Program-made: the position numbers and the translations under genes
In this document: positions 7,781 through 16,086 of the stretch, one piece after another
How positions within the stretch are numbered: the first letter of the stretch is position 1
How the letters are laid out: the number at the start of each line of letters is the position of its first letter
Origin: Amphibiibacter pelophylacis
Lineage (GTDB): Bacteria > Pseudomonadota > Gammaproteobacteria > Burkholderiales > Burkholderiaceae_C
NCBI RefSeq assembly: GCF_037688875.1
Contig: NZ_JAWDIE010000027.1
Span: forward strand, 1-27,547
Direction: 5' to 3'
DNA length: 27,547 bases
Notes under the pieces: generated by a model
The model's input: only the letters and a program-made list of their open reading frames with translations
Told to the model about the DNA's origin: nothing
The model's database searches: none

Positions 7781-10048
7781 ATGCAACGGTTTCACTTCCC
7801 CATCGTCATCATTGATGAAGATTTCCGCTCGGAAAACGCCTCGGGTCTGGGCATACGCGCGCTGGCCGACGCCATCGAAAAAGAAGGCATCCAGGTGCTG
7901 GGTGTGACCAGCTACGGCAACCTGTCTCACTTTGCGCAGCAGCAAAGCCGCGCCAGCGCCTTCATCCTGTCCATCGACGACGAGGAATTCAGCCCCGACG
8001 AGGACAGCGAGGCCGTGACCAACCTGCGCGGCTTCATTGAAGAGATCCGCTTCAAGAACGCCGACATCCCCATCTACGTCTACGGCGAAACGCGCACCAG
8101 CCAGCATCTGCCCAACGACATCCTGCGCGAGCTGCACGGCTTCATCCACATGTTCGAGGACACGCCCGAGTTCGTGGCGCGCCACATCATCCGCGAAGCC
8201 AAAAGCTACCTCGACGGCCTGGCGCCGCCCTTTTTCCGCGCCCTGATGCACTACGCGCAGGACGGTTCCTACAGCTGGCACTGCCCCGGACACTCGGGCG
8301 GCGTGGCCTTTCTGAAGAGCCCCGTGGGCCACATGTTCCACCAGTTCTTTGGCGAGAACATGCTGCGCGCCGACGTCTGCAACGCGGTGGAAGAGCTGGG
8401 CCAGCTGCTGGACCACACCGGCCCGGTCGCCGCGTCCGAGAAAAACGCCGCGCGCATTTTCAACGCCGACCACTGCTACTTCGTGACCAACGGCACCAGC
8501 ACCAGCAACAAGATGGTCTGGCACCACACCGTGGCGCCCGACGACGTGGTGGTGGTGGACCGCAACTGCCACAAATCCATCCTGCACGCCATCATCATGA
8601 CGGGAGCCATCCCTGTCTTCATGACGCCGACACGCAACCACTTCGGCATCATCGGCCCGATCCCGGCCAGCGAGTTCGCGCCCGAGACCATCAAGGCCAA
8701 AATGGCCGCCAACCCGCTGCTGGCGGGGGTGGACACCACGAAAATCACGCCGCGCATCATGACGGTGACGCAATCGACCTACGACGGCGTGCTGTACGAC
8801 ACCGAGTTCATCAAGGGCCAGCTCGACGGCTGGATCGACACCCTGCACTTTGACGAGGCCTGGCTGCCGCACGCGGCCTTCCACCCGTTCTATGGCAATT
8901 TCCACTCGATGGGCAAGAAGCGCGCCCGCCCGAAGCAGGCGCTGGTGTACGCCACGCAGAGCACGCACAAGCTGCTGGCCGGCATCAGCCAGGCCAGCCA
9001 GGTGCTGGTGCAGGATTCGCAGACGCGCAAGCTGGACCGCCACCTCTTCAACGAGGCCTACCTGATGCACACCAGCACCTCGCCGCAGTACGCCATCATC
9101 GCCTCGTGCGACGTGGCCGCCGCGATGATGGAGCCCCCAGGCGGCCGCGCGCTGGTCGAGGAAAGCATCAGCGAAGCGCTGGATTTCCGCCGCGCCATGC
9201 GCAAGGTCGAAGCCGCTTATGGCGAGGACTGGTGGTTCACCGTCTGGGGCCCCGAAGAGCTGCCGGGGGACGGCATCGGCCGCGCGGCCAGCTGGATGCT
9301 CAAGGCCGAGGACGACTGGCACGGCTTTGGCGCGGTGGCGCCAGGCTTCAACATGCTGGACCCGATCAAATCGACCATCGTCACCCCGGGTCTGAAGCTG
9401 TCGGGCGAGTTCGCGCCCACCGGCATCCCCGCCGCCATCGTGACCAAATTCCTGGCCGAGCACGGCGTGGTCGTCGAAAAGACGGGGCTGTACAGCTTCT
9501 TCATCATGTTCACCATCGGCATCACCAAGGGCCGCTGGAACACGCTGCTGACCGCGCTGCAGCAGTTCAAGGACGATTACGACAAGAACGCGCCGCTGTG
9601 GCGCATCCTGCCCGAGTTCGTGGCCGCCCACCCGCGCTACGAGCGCATGGGCCTGCGCGACCTGTGCCAGTCCATCCACGAGGCCTACGCGCGCGCCGAC
9701 GTCGCCCGCCTGACCACCGAGATGTATCTGTCCGACCTGCGCCCGGCCATGAAGCCCAGCGAGGCCTACGCCCACATCGCGCACCGCAAGACCGATCGCG
9801 TCGAGATCGATCACCTGGAAGGCCGCATCACCACCGCGCTGCTCACGCCCTACCCACCGGGCATTCCGCTGCTGATTCCGGGCGAAGTGTTCAACCGCCG
9901 CATCGTCGATTACCTCTTCTTTGCGCGCGACTTCAACCAGCGCTTCCCGGGCTTTCACACCGACGTGCACGGCCTCGTGGCCGAAACCGAGGACGACGGC
10001 AGCACACGCTACTACGTGGACTGCGTGCGGGAAGACACCAAGGCCTGA
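7781..10048 (+). CDS. Orn/Lys/Arg decarboxylase (PLP-dependent, biodegradative-type fold)
   Basis: The 755-residue enzyme has the full architecture of the large bacterial ornithine/lysine/arginine decarboxylases (AdiA, CadA/LdcC, SpeC/SpeF). It comprises an N-terminal receiver-like wing domain (about 1-130), the PLP-binding aminotransferase-type core (about 145-590) and a C-terminal domain. The PLP lysine is Lys397 in QSTHKLLAG. Asp358 in LHFDEAW is the cofactor-ring aspartate. WHCPGHSGG and VVVDRNCHKS are also conserved in the family. The length equals that of E. coli AdiA, but this alone does not decide between Arg, Lys and Orn. It would release CO2 and make agmatine, cadaverine or putrescine. 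No amino-acid/polyamine antiporter gene is adjacent, unlike acid-resistance operons, so a biosynthetic or stand-alone role is at least as likely. The frame is open further upstream, but MQRFHFPIVIIDEDF is the normal N-terminus. Confidence 0.95.
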   Translation: MQRFHFPIVIIDEDFRSENASGLGIRALADAIEKEGIQVLGVTSYGNLSHFAQQQSRASAFILSIDDEEFSPDEDSEAVTNLRGFIEEIRFKNADIPIYVYGETRTSQHLPNDILRELHGFIHMFEDTPEFVARHIIREAKSYLDGLAPPFFRALMHYAQDGSYSWHCPGHSGGVAFLKSPVGHMFHQFFGENMLRADVCNAVEELGQLLDHTGPVAASEKNAARIFNADHCYFVTNGTSTSNKMVWHHTVAPDDVVVVDRNCHKSILHAIIMTGAIPVFMTPTRNHFGIIGPIPASEFAPETIKAKMAANPLLAGVDTTKITPRIMTVTQSTYDGVLYDTEFIKGQLDGWIDTLHFDEAWLPHAAFHPFYGNFHSMGKKRARPKQALVYATQSTHKLLAGISQASQVLVQDSQTRKLDRHLFNEAYLMHTSTSPQYAIIASCDVAAAMMEPPGGRALVEESISEALDFRRAMRKVEAAYGEDWWFTVWGPEELPGDGIGRAASWMLKAEDDWHGFGAVAPGFNMLDPIKSTIVTPGLKLSGEFAPTGIPAAIVTKFLAEHGVVVEKTGLYSFFIMFTIGITKGRWNTLLTALQQFKDDYDKNAPLWRILPEFVAAHPRYERMGLRDLCQSIHEAYARADVARLTTEMYLSDLRPAMKPSEAYAHIAHRKTDRVEIDHLEGRITTALLTPYPPGIPLLIPGEVFNRRIVDYLFFARDFNQRFPGFHTDVHGLVAETEDDGSTRYYVDCVREDTKA

Positions 10049-10109
10049 TCGCGGGGGCTGCGGCTATGATGCGGCGCATCCGTGTCAACGCTAACATGAC
10101 CTCAAGACC

Positions 10110-11105
10110 ATGACCCCGAACTTTCCCCGCCTGCTGGGCGACGTGGGCGGCACCAACGCCCGTTTTGCCTGGCAGGACAGCCCCGGCGCCTCCATCAGCC
10201 ACGCCGCCATCCTGCCCGGCCAGGATTTCCCCACCTTGCTGGACGCCATCCGCCACTACCTGGCGCAGCAGCAGCTGCCCCAGCCGGCCGAGTGCTGCAT
10301 CGGCATCGCCAACCCGATTCACGGCGATATCGTGCGCATGACCAATCACACCTGGGCCTTCTCGATCAGCGAGATGCAGCAGCACCTGGGGCTGCAGCGC
10401 CTGCTGGTCATCAATGATTTCACGGCGCTGGCGCTGTCCCTGCCCTCGCTGCCCGAAGCCGACCGCATCCAGATCGGCGGTACGCTGCCCAAGCCCGGCG
10501 GCGCCATCGCCCTGCTGGGCGCGGGCACGGGCCTGGGCGTTTCGGGCCTGGTGCACAGCCTGGACGGCCACTGGACGCCGCTCCAGGGCGAAGGCGGACA
10601 CGTCACGCTGGCCGCCTGCGACGAGCGCGAATCCGCCGTTATCGCCCAGCTCAAGACGCGCTTTGACCACGTCTCAGCCGAGCGCGTGCTGTCGGGCTCG
10701 GGCCTGGTCAACCTGTACACCAGCCTGTGCCAGCTCGATGGCGTCACGCCACAGCCCGAGCGCAGCGCCGCCGACATCAGCGCCTGCGCAGTTGCGGCCG
10801 GGTCGGTGCTGGCCCGCCCGGACGAGCCGCACGAGCGCCTGTCCATCGAGGCCATGGATCTTTTCTGCCGCTTCCTGGGCACCACCGCGGGCAACCTGGC
10901 GCTGACGCTGGGCGCTGTGGGCGGTGTGTACATCGGTGGCGGCATCGCGCCGCGCCTGGGCGATGTCTTCACCACCTCGCGCTTTCGCGAGCGCTTCCGG
11001 GGCAAAGGCCGCTTCATCAGCTATCTGGACCCGATCCCGGTTTACCTCATCACCGCCAAATCGTCGCCCGCCCTGCTGGGCGCGGCGCAGGCGCTGGAGG
11101 GCTGA
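10110..11105 (+). CDS. glk: Glucokinase
   Basis: This ATP-dependent cytosolic kinase phosphorylates glucose to glucose-6-phosphate. The 331-residue protein (E. coli Glk is 321) shows the hexokinase-fold signatures of bacterial glucokinases: GDVGGTNARFA (10-20) for phosphate binding, the catalytic Asp103 in INDFTALA, GAGTGLGVS (138-145) and the sugar-binding EGGH (161-164), then GGVYIGGGIAPR near the C-terminus. It follows the decarboxylase by 61 bp. A TATGAT at 10065-10070 is a possible -10 without a good -35, so read-through from the upstream gene is possible. It is followed 3 bp later by mgsA, so the two are co-expressed. Confidence 0.95.
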   Translation: MTPNFPRLLGDVGGTNARFAWQDSPGASISHAAILPGQDFPTLLDAIRHYLAQQQLPQPAECCIGIANPIHGDIVRMTNHTWAFSISEMQQHLGLQRLLVINDFTALALSLPSLPEADRIQIGGTLPKPGGAIALLGAGTGLGVSGLVHSLDGHWTPLQGEGGHVTLAACDERESAVIAQLKTRFDHVSAERVLSGSGLVNLYTSLCQLDGVTPQPERSAADISACAVAAGSVLARPDEPHERLSIEAMDLFCRFLGTTAGNLALTLGAVGGVYIGGGIAPRLGDVFTTSRFRERFRGKGRFISYLDPIPVYLITAKSSPALLGAAQALEG

Positions 11106-11108
11106 GCC

Positions 11109-11486
11109 ATGCGCGTCGCGCTGATCGCGCACAACGGCCGCAAAGACGCCATGGTGCGTCTGGCGGGCGAGTTTTCGGCCTTTCTGTCCACCTGCACGCT
11201 GATGGCCACGGGGACCACCGGCGGTCGGCTGATCGCCGAAGTCGGCCTGGCGGTGGAATGCCTGCTCAGCGGGCCGCTGGGCGGCGATCTGCAGATCGGG
11301 GCGCGGCTGGCCGAAGGCGAGGTTGATCTGGTGATTTTCCTGCGCGATCCCATGACGCCGCAGCCGCACGAGCCCGACATCAACGCCCTGGTGCGCGCCT
11401 GCGACGTGCACGACGTGCCCTGCGCCACCAACCTGGCCAGCGCACGCCTGCTGCTGCACACCCTGGCCGAAGCCGCCGCCGTCTGA
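11109..11486 (+). CDS. mgsA: Methylglyoxal synthase
   Basis: The enzyme converts dihydroxyacetone phosphate to methylglyoxal and phosphate, a bypass that relieves sugar-phosphate build-up when phosphate is short. The protein is short, 125 residues against 152 in E. coli, lacking N- and C-terminal tails, but the active-site set is complete. It has His8, Lys12, the phosphate-binding TGTT (34-37), SGPLGGD with Ser54, Gly55 and catalytic Asp60, then Asp80, His87 and Asp90 (equivalents of E. coli H19, K23, 45-48, S65, D71, D91, H98 and D101). GGAGGG precedes the start. It begins 3 bp after glk, which strongly implies one transcript and coupled expression. No glyoxalase gene is seen nearby to detoxify the product. 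Confidence 0.94.
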   Translation: MRVALIAHNGRKDAMVRLAGEFSAFLSTCTLMATGTTGGRLIAEVGLAVECLLSGPLGGDLQIGARLAEGEVDLVIFLRDPMTPQPHEPDINALVRACDVHDVPCATNLASARLLLHTLAEAAAV

Positions 11487-11514
11487 AACCCGCTGGAAAC
11501 CGGCCTGAAGCCGC

Positions 11515-12276
11515 TTACTTGCGCCCCCGCCCCAGCCAGCGGTCCACCGCGCGCTGCAGCAGGTTGAAGGCCATATCGACCGAAATGGCCAGCAGGCCGA
11601 CCAGCAGCGCGCCCTGCAGCACGTAGGCGTTGTTGAAGCCGGACAGGCCCACGATGATGGGCGTGCCCAGCGTCTGCGTGCCGACCGCCGAAGCAATTGC
11701 CGCAGTGCCGATGTTGATGGTGACCGACACGCGCACCCCCGCCAGGATGACGGGCAGCGCCATGGGCAGTTCGATCTGCGCCAGACGCTCGCCCGCGCGC
11801 ATCCCCAGCCCCCGCGCGGCGTCCAGCACCGAACGCGGTACGCCATCCAGCCCGGCCATGGTGGCCTGCAGCACCGGGAAAATGCCGTACAGCGTCAGGG
11901 CCAGCAGCGCGGGCGCAAAGCCAAAACCGATCAGCGGCGCAGCCACGGCCAGCACGGCCACGGGCGGCACCGTTTGCGTCAGGGCCACCAGCGTCCCGGC
12001 CAGCGGCCGGAAGCGCTGGCCCAGCGGCCGCGTCACGGCCACGCCTATGCCCAGGCCCAGCACGACCGAAGCCCCGCTGGACGCCAGGACCAGGCCGACG
12101 TGCGCCAGCCACAGGTTCCAGAACGATTCCAGCGGGTAAACCGGCCGCACCAGCTGCGGAAACATCGCCTGAAACAGCGGCGCCAGCGCGTTCATGCCCG
12201 ACAGCCCGAGGATCATCAGCAGCGTCACCGCCGTCAGCGGCCAGGCGCGGCGCAGGCCAGCCAGAGCGGTATTCAT
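11515..12276 (-). CDS. yehW: Osmoprotectant ABC transporter permease, YehW type
   Basis: The 253-residue inner-membrane permease has about six transmembrane segments. The conserved cytoplasmic EAA-type loop AARGLGMRAGERLAQIELP followed by MALPVILAG contacts the ATPase. Its size matches E. coli YehW (about 243), and it is the last gene of a four-gene set in the osmF-yehY-yehX-yehW order. The start ATG overlaps the stop of the ATPase gene by 4 bp (ATGA), so translation is coupled. The frame is open upstream, but that part lies inside the ATPase gene in another frame. The system is expected to import glycine betaine or a related compatible solute. Confidence 0.9.
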   Translation of the reverse strand: MNTALAGLRRAWPLTAVTLLMILGLSGMNALAPLFQAMFPQLVRPVYPLESFWNLWLAHVGLVLASSGASVVLGLGIGVAVTRPLGQRFRPLAGTLVALTQTVPPVAVLAVAAPLIGFGFAPALLALTLYGIFPVLQATMAGLDGVPRSVLDAARGLGMRAGERLAQIELPMALPVILAGVRVSVTINIGTAAIASAVGTQTLGTPIIVGLSGFNNAYVLQGALLVGLLAISVDMAFNLLQRAVDRWLGRGRK

Positions 12277-13223
12277 GCCGCGTGGTCCGTGCGCAGGCCC
12301 AGCACGTCCAGCGCGTGCAGCTGGCCCACGGCCTGGCCTGCCGCGTCGCACACGCGCAGCCACTCGCAACGCGAGGCCAGCAGCAGCGACAGCGCCTGGC
12401 GCAGCGTGGCGCTGTCGGCAATGTCCACGCTGTCCGGCGGCAGATCGCCCACCGGACGCATCACCGCGCTCACCGGGCGCAGCGCCAGATGGCGCAGGCC
12501 CAGGTCGTCGCGGCCCAGGAAATCGCGCACCGCGTCGCTGGCCGGCTGGCTCAGGATGTCCTGCGGCGAGCCCTGCTGCAGGATGCGCCCCTGATCCAGC
12601 AGGATCAGGTGGTCGGCCAGGAAGAGCGCCTCGTCGATGTCGTGCGTGATCAGCAGAATGGTTTTGCCCAGGCGCTGGTGCAGACGGCGCACCTCGTGCT
12701 GCAGGCTGGCGCGCGTCACTGGATCGAGCGCGCCGAAGGGCTCGTCCATCAGCAGGATTTCGGGGTCAGCCGCCATGGCGCGGGCCACGCCCACGCGCTG
12801 CTGCTGCCCGCCCGAGAGCTGGTGCGGGTGGCGGCTGCGGTACTGCGCAGGCGGCAGATCCAGCATCTCCAGCAGCTCGTCCACGCGCGCGCGGATGCGC
12901 TCGGGCGGCCAGCCCAGCAGGCGCGGCACGGTAGCGATGTTGCGCGCCACCGTCCAGTGCGGGAACAGGCCGTTGGACTGGATGGCGTACCCCATGCGGC
13001 GGCGCAGATCCTCGACCCCGAAGCTGCGGATGTCGCGGCCCTGGAAGCGAATCTCGCCGCCGTCGCGCTCCTCCAGTCGGTTGACCATTTTGAGCAGCGT
13101 CGATTTGCCCGAGCCCGAAGCGCCGATCACCACGGTGATCCGGCCTTGCTCCAGGCGCAGCGACAGATCGGGGATGACGGTGCGCCCGCTGTAGCGTTTG
13201 ACGACGTGTTCGAACTCGATCAT
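12273..13223 (-). CDS. yehX: Osmoprotectant ABC transporter ATP-binding protein, YehX type
   Basis: The 316-residue ABC ATPase powers the importer. Walker A is GASGSGKST (34-42), the Q-loop glutamine is Gln82, the signature is LSGGQQQR (136-143), Walker B is ILLMDEP with Asp160 and Glu161, and the switch histidine is His194. After the nucleotide domain, residues about 245-316 hold a single CBS-like segment. In the ProV/OpuCA branch such segments sense ionic strength, but a partial one here may be vestigial. The start overlaps the preceding permease stop by 4 bp. The name follows gene order and similarity of layout to E. coli yehX (about 308 residues). Confidence 0.92.
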   Translation of the reverse strand: MIEFEHVVKRYSGRTVIPDLSLRLEQGRITVVIGASGSGKSTLLKMVNRLEERDGGEIRFQGRDIRSFGVEDLRRRMGYAIQSNGLFPHWTVARNIATVPRLLGWPPERIRARVDELLEMLDLPPAQYRSRHPHQLSGGQQQRVGVARAMAADPEILLMDEPFGALDPVTRASLQHEVRRLHQRLGKTILLITHDIDEALFLADHLILLDQGRILQQGSPQDILSQPASDAVRDFLGRDDLGLRHLALRPVSAVMRPVGDLPPDSVDIADSATLRQALSLLLASRCEWLRVCDAAGQAVGQLHALDVLGLRTDHAA

Positions 13224-14470
13224 GTATTGACTCCTGACGGCGCACGCGGCGCCGCCGATCCTGGCACGCGGGCCAGGCCCTCCAGCACAGACATCAGGGC
13301 GTTGATCAGGGCGGCCAGTGCCACCACGGGCAGAACGCCCAGCAGGACCAGATCCAGCGCGCTGGCCGACAGGCCCCGGAACACCAGCGCCCCAAAGCCG
13401 CCCGCCCCGATCAGCGCGGCCACCACCGTCAGTCCCACGGCCTGCACCGCCGTCACCCGCAGCCCGGACAGCAGCACCGGCAGCGCCAGGCGCACCTGCA
13501 CCTGCCAGCGCACCTGCGAGGGCGTCATGCCCATGCCGCGCGCGGCGGTCAGCACGGCGGGGGGAACCTGTTCCAGCCCCGCGACCGTGGCGCGCACCAT
13601 GGGCAGCAGCGAATAAGCCACCAGCGCCAGCACCGCCGGGGCCACGCCGATGCCCTTGATGCCCAGTGTGGCCAGCAGCGGCACGGCCTGCGACAGCGCG
13701 GACAGCGGCGTCATGAGCAAACCAAACAGCGCAATCGAAGGCACTGTCTGGACCAGCCCCAGCGTACCGAGGCAGATGCGGCCAAAGCGCGGACGCGCCA
13801 CCGAGCGCAGGCCCAGGCCCAGCGCCAGCGGCGCGGTCAGCCCCAGCGTCAGCGCCAGCAGGCCCAGATGCTCGCCCAGCGCCGTGCCCAGCAGGGCGGC
13901 GTTGACGCGGTATTCCTGCCACAGCGACAGCCGATCCATCGGGCCCCAGACAACCACCGCCGCCAGCGGCAGCCACAGAACAATCGCGCCTGCGGTGGGC
14001 AGCAGCTCCGCCCAGCGGCCGGGCCGCGGGCCCTGCGCCTGCAGCGTGCGCAGCGCCTGCGCGCCATACAGCCACAGCAGCAGCAATAGCCCCCAGAATC
14101 CGCCCGCCAGTACCACGCGGCCGCTGCCGCGCTCCGCCCACAGCGACGCCGCATAGCGGCCCGCCAGCGCGGCCAGCAGCGCCATCGCCACGGCAGACAG
14201 CAGCAAGCCGAGCAGCGCCCCCCAGCGGCCCTCACCGCCACGCCAGGCCAGCAGCCCCAGAACGATCAGCGCCAGCGTCAGCAGGGCGAAAAACCCTCCC
14301 ACGCCCGGCGTGCCCGCCAGCTGCGCCAGCGGCACACCCGCCGGAGTCAGGATGCGGTTGGGCGACACGCCCAGCACCGGCCAGACCGCCGGGCACAGCG
14401 CCATCAGCACCCAGAGCAGCATCAGCACCGGGTGAACCCCGGGGCGCGTCGTCACCGCTACAGCCTTCAC
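13220..14470 (-). CDS. yehY: Osmoprotectant ABC transporter permease, YehY type (extended N-terminus)
   Basis: The 416-residue permease is larger than its partner. The N-terminal half (about 1-190) adds extra transmembrane segments, and the C-terminal half (about 195-405) is the usual ABC permease domain with the coupling loop AARGMGMTPSQVRWQVQVRLALP-like sequence. E. coli YehY (about 385) has the same asymmetry relative to YehW. The start is a GTG at 14470, 4 bp after the osmF stop. A later ATG (residue 17) lies inside the first membrane segment and is less likely. The stop overlaps the ATPase start by 4 bp. YehY and YehW would form a heterodimeric membrane channel. Confidence 0.88.
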   Translation of the reverse strand: MKAVAVTTRPGVHPVLMLLWVLMALCPAVWPVLGVSPNRILTPAGVPLAQLAGTPGVGGFFALLTLALIVLGLLAWRGGEGRWGALLGLLLSAVAMALLAALAGRYAASLWAERGSGRVVLAGGFWGLLLLLWLYGAQALRTLQAQGPRPGRWAELLPTAGAIVLWLPLAAVVVWGPMDRLSLWQEYRVNAALLGTALGEHLGLLALTLGLTAPLALGLGLRSVARPRFGRICLGTLGLVQTVPSIALFGLLMTPLSALSQAVPLLATLGIKGIGVAPAVLALVAYSLLPMVRATVAGLEQVPPAVLTAARGMGMTPSQVRWQVQVRLALPVLLSGLRVTAVQAVGLTVVAALIGAGGFGALVFRGLSASALDLVLLGVLPVVALAALINALMSVLEGLARVPGSAAPRAPSGVNT

Positions 14471-14474
14471 CGGA

Positions 14475-15488
14475 TCACAGGAAGCCTTTGGACTTCAGGT
14501 ATTCCGACACCACGGCGCTGGCTTCGCGCCCCTCGACCCCGACCGCGCCGTTGAGCTTTTGCAGCGTCTGCGTGTCCAGCGTGGCAAACACCGGCTCCAG
14601 GATGCCGGGGATTTTCGGGTAGGCGTCCAGCACAGCCTTGCGGATGACGGGCGCCGGGGCGTACACCGGCTGCGCGCCCTGGGGGTCGGCCAACACCTCC
14701 AGACCCACAGCCGAGACGGCACCGTCGGTGGCGTAAACCGTCGCGGCGTTCACGCCCGAGGTCTGCTCGGCGGCGGCCTTGATGAAGACCGCCGTGTCGT
14801 TGCCCGGAAAGGCCAGGATGTTGTCCTGCTTGAGCTTGAAACCGTAGGTGGCCTCGAAAGCCGGCAGCGCGTCGCTGCGCTCGACAAACTCGGCACCGGC
14901 CGCGATTTTGAAGGGCATGCCCTTGTCCAGCGCCGCCTTCAGGTCGGCCAGACTGTGCACCTTCTCGCGGTCCGCCAGATCCCGGCGCAGCGCAATCGCC
15001 CAGGTGTTGTTGGCGGGCGCGGGCTTGAGCCAGACCAGGCCGTTGGCCGCGTCCAGGCGGCGCACCAGCTCGTAACCCTGCTCCAGGTTGCGCCAGGCGG
15101 GGTTTTTCTCGTCGCCCACCATGAAGGCGCCGTTGCCGGTGTATTCGGGGTAGAGATCGATCTCGCCCGCCAGCAGCGCCTCGCGCACCACCTTGGTCGC
15201 GCCCATCTGGATGCGGGCGGTGACGGGAATGCCGTGGTGCTCCAGCAGCATCACCAGCATGTGGCCCAGCAGGGCCCCTTCACCGTCGATTTTGGACGCC
15301 ACGCGCACCGGGCTGCCGCTGGCCGCCGGTGCGGCGCTGGCGGCGGGGGTGGCTGAAGGCGCCGCACTGTCACTCGATGCGGCAGGCGCAGCGGCGTCGC
15401 CGCCCGATTTGCCGCAGGCTGCCAGCAGGGCGCTGCTGCCCAAAAGCGCCAGCAGGGTGCGGCGCTGCGTATTGATGGGACATGTCAT
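14475..15488 (-). CDS. osmF: Osmoprotectant substrate-binding lipoprotein, OsmF/OpuBC family
   Basis: The 337-residue periplasmic binding protein opens with an Arg-rich n-region, a hydrophobic stretch and the lipobox LAAC with Cys25, so it is probably lipid-anchored. An Ala/Ser/Pro-rich linker (about 31-58) separates the anchor from the folded domain. That domain starts VRVASKIDGEGALLG and contains GEIDLYPEYTGNG, the pattern of quaternary-ammonium binding proteins (OpuAC/OsmF type). AGGA precedes the ATG. It is the first gene of the four-gene importer. Upstream, the rpsI terminator insulates it from the ribosomal operon, so its promoter should lie within 15489-15636, but I see no convincing -35/-10 pair there. 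The exact solute is not determined. Confidence 0.92.
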   Translation of the reverse strand: MTCPINTQRRTLLALLGSSALLAACGKSGGDAAAPAASSDSAAPSATPAASAAPAASGSPVRVASKIDGEGALLGHMLVMLLEHHGIPVTARIQMGATKVVREALLAGEIDLYPEYTGNGAFMVGDEKNPAWRNLEQGYELVRRLDAANGLVWLKPAPANNTWAIALRRDLADREKVHSLADLKAALDKGMPFKIAAGAEFVERSDALPAFEATYGFKLKQDNILAFPGNDTAVFIKAAAEQTSGVNAATVYATDGAVSAVGLEVLADPQGAQPVYAPAPVIRKAVLDAYPKIPGILEPVFATLDTQTLQKLNGAVGVEGREASAVVSEYLKSKGFL

Positions 15489-15636
15489 GGTGAAATCCTG
15501 TGGGGCCAGACAGCACGGGAAATCACCCCGGCCGGTTCAGAGAAACAGGCCAAAGCCCGCTTTTGGACCATATCACGGGAGCGGCCATTTCCGCCTGCAG
15601 GGCGGAGCATTCCCCTTCGGGCCGTGCTTCAGGCAC

Positions 15637-15664
15637 AAAAAAACCGCTCCGGAGAGCGGTTTTT
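15637..15664 (-). terminator. Intrinsic terminator of rplM-rpsI
   Basis: A 7-bp GC-rich stem (15643-15649 with 15654-15660) closes a CGGA-type tetraloop. On the minus strand it is followed by seven T residues, and it sits 20 nt beyond the rpsI stop. The other side has four to five T residues on the plus strand, so it could also work in that direction. Confidence 0.92.
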
Positions 15665-15683
15665 CCCGGTGCGGCAGGCGCGA

Positions 15684-16076
15684 TCAGCGCTTGCTGAACT
15701 GCTTGGCGCGGCGGGCGCCACGCAGACCGACCTTTTTACGCTCGACTTCACGCGCATCGCGGGTGACGAAGCCGGCAGCGCTCAGGCTGGGCTTGAGCGC
15801 GGCGTCGTAATCGATCAGGGCGCGGGTGATGCCGTGGCGGACGGCACCGGCCTGGCCGGATTCACCACCGCCGTGGACATTGACCTGCACGTCGAAAGCC
15901 TCGACGTTCTCGGTCAGCACCAGCGGCTGCTTGACGACCATGATCGAGGTCTGACGGCCGAAGTACTCGTCGATCTGGCGACCGTTGACGGTAATCAGGC
16001 CCGTGCCCTTTTTGATGAACACGCGGGCGACCGACGATTTGCGACGGCCCGTGCCGTAATTCCAGTTTCCAATCAT
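15684..16076 (-). CDS. rpsI: 30S ribosomal protein S9
   Basis: The 130-residue protein has the S9 layout. The start reads NYGTGRRKSSVARVF, the middle has NVHGGGESGQAGAVRHGI, and the C-terminal tail is basic and ends KQFSKR. In the S9 family this tail reaches the P-site tRNA in the small subunit. The length matches E. coli S9. AAGGAG lies 6 nt before the ATG. It starts 10 bp after the rplM stop, the conserved L13-S9 pair, and is followed by a clear terminator. Confidence 0.99.
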   Translation of the reverse strand: MIGNWNYGTGRRKSSVARVFIKKGTGLITVNGRQIDEYFGRQTSIMVVKQPLVLTENVEAFDVQVNVHGGGESGQAGAVRHGITRALIDYDAALKPSLSAAGFVTRDAREVERKKVGLRGARRAKQFSKR

Positions 16077-16086
16077 GCTGGGCTCC

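Noticed and set aside
5743..7815. A 690-codon plus-strand frame across the two MFS genes
   Set aside because: It is antisense to two clear membrane transporters and rich in Gln/Arg/His/Ala, a typical shadow.
7748..9970. A 740-codon open frame on the minus strand opposite the decarboxylase gene
   Set aside because: It mirrors a strongly conserved coding gene, its composition is Val/Gly/His/Ala-rich with no recognisable domain, and such long antisense frames are normal at this GC content.
11487..11514. Terminator between convergent mgsA and yehW
   Set aside because: Only a 4-bp CGGC/GCCG pairing is present and there is no T tract on either strand.
15590..15606. Small inverted repeat TCCGCC/GGCGGA upstream of osmF as an operator
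   Set aside because: A 6-bp GC-only arm pair is expected by chance in such sequence, and no promoter was recognised next to it.
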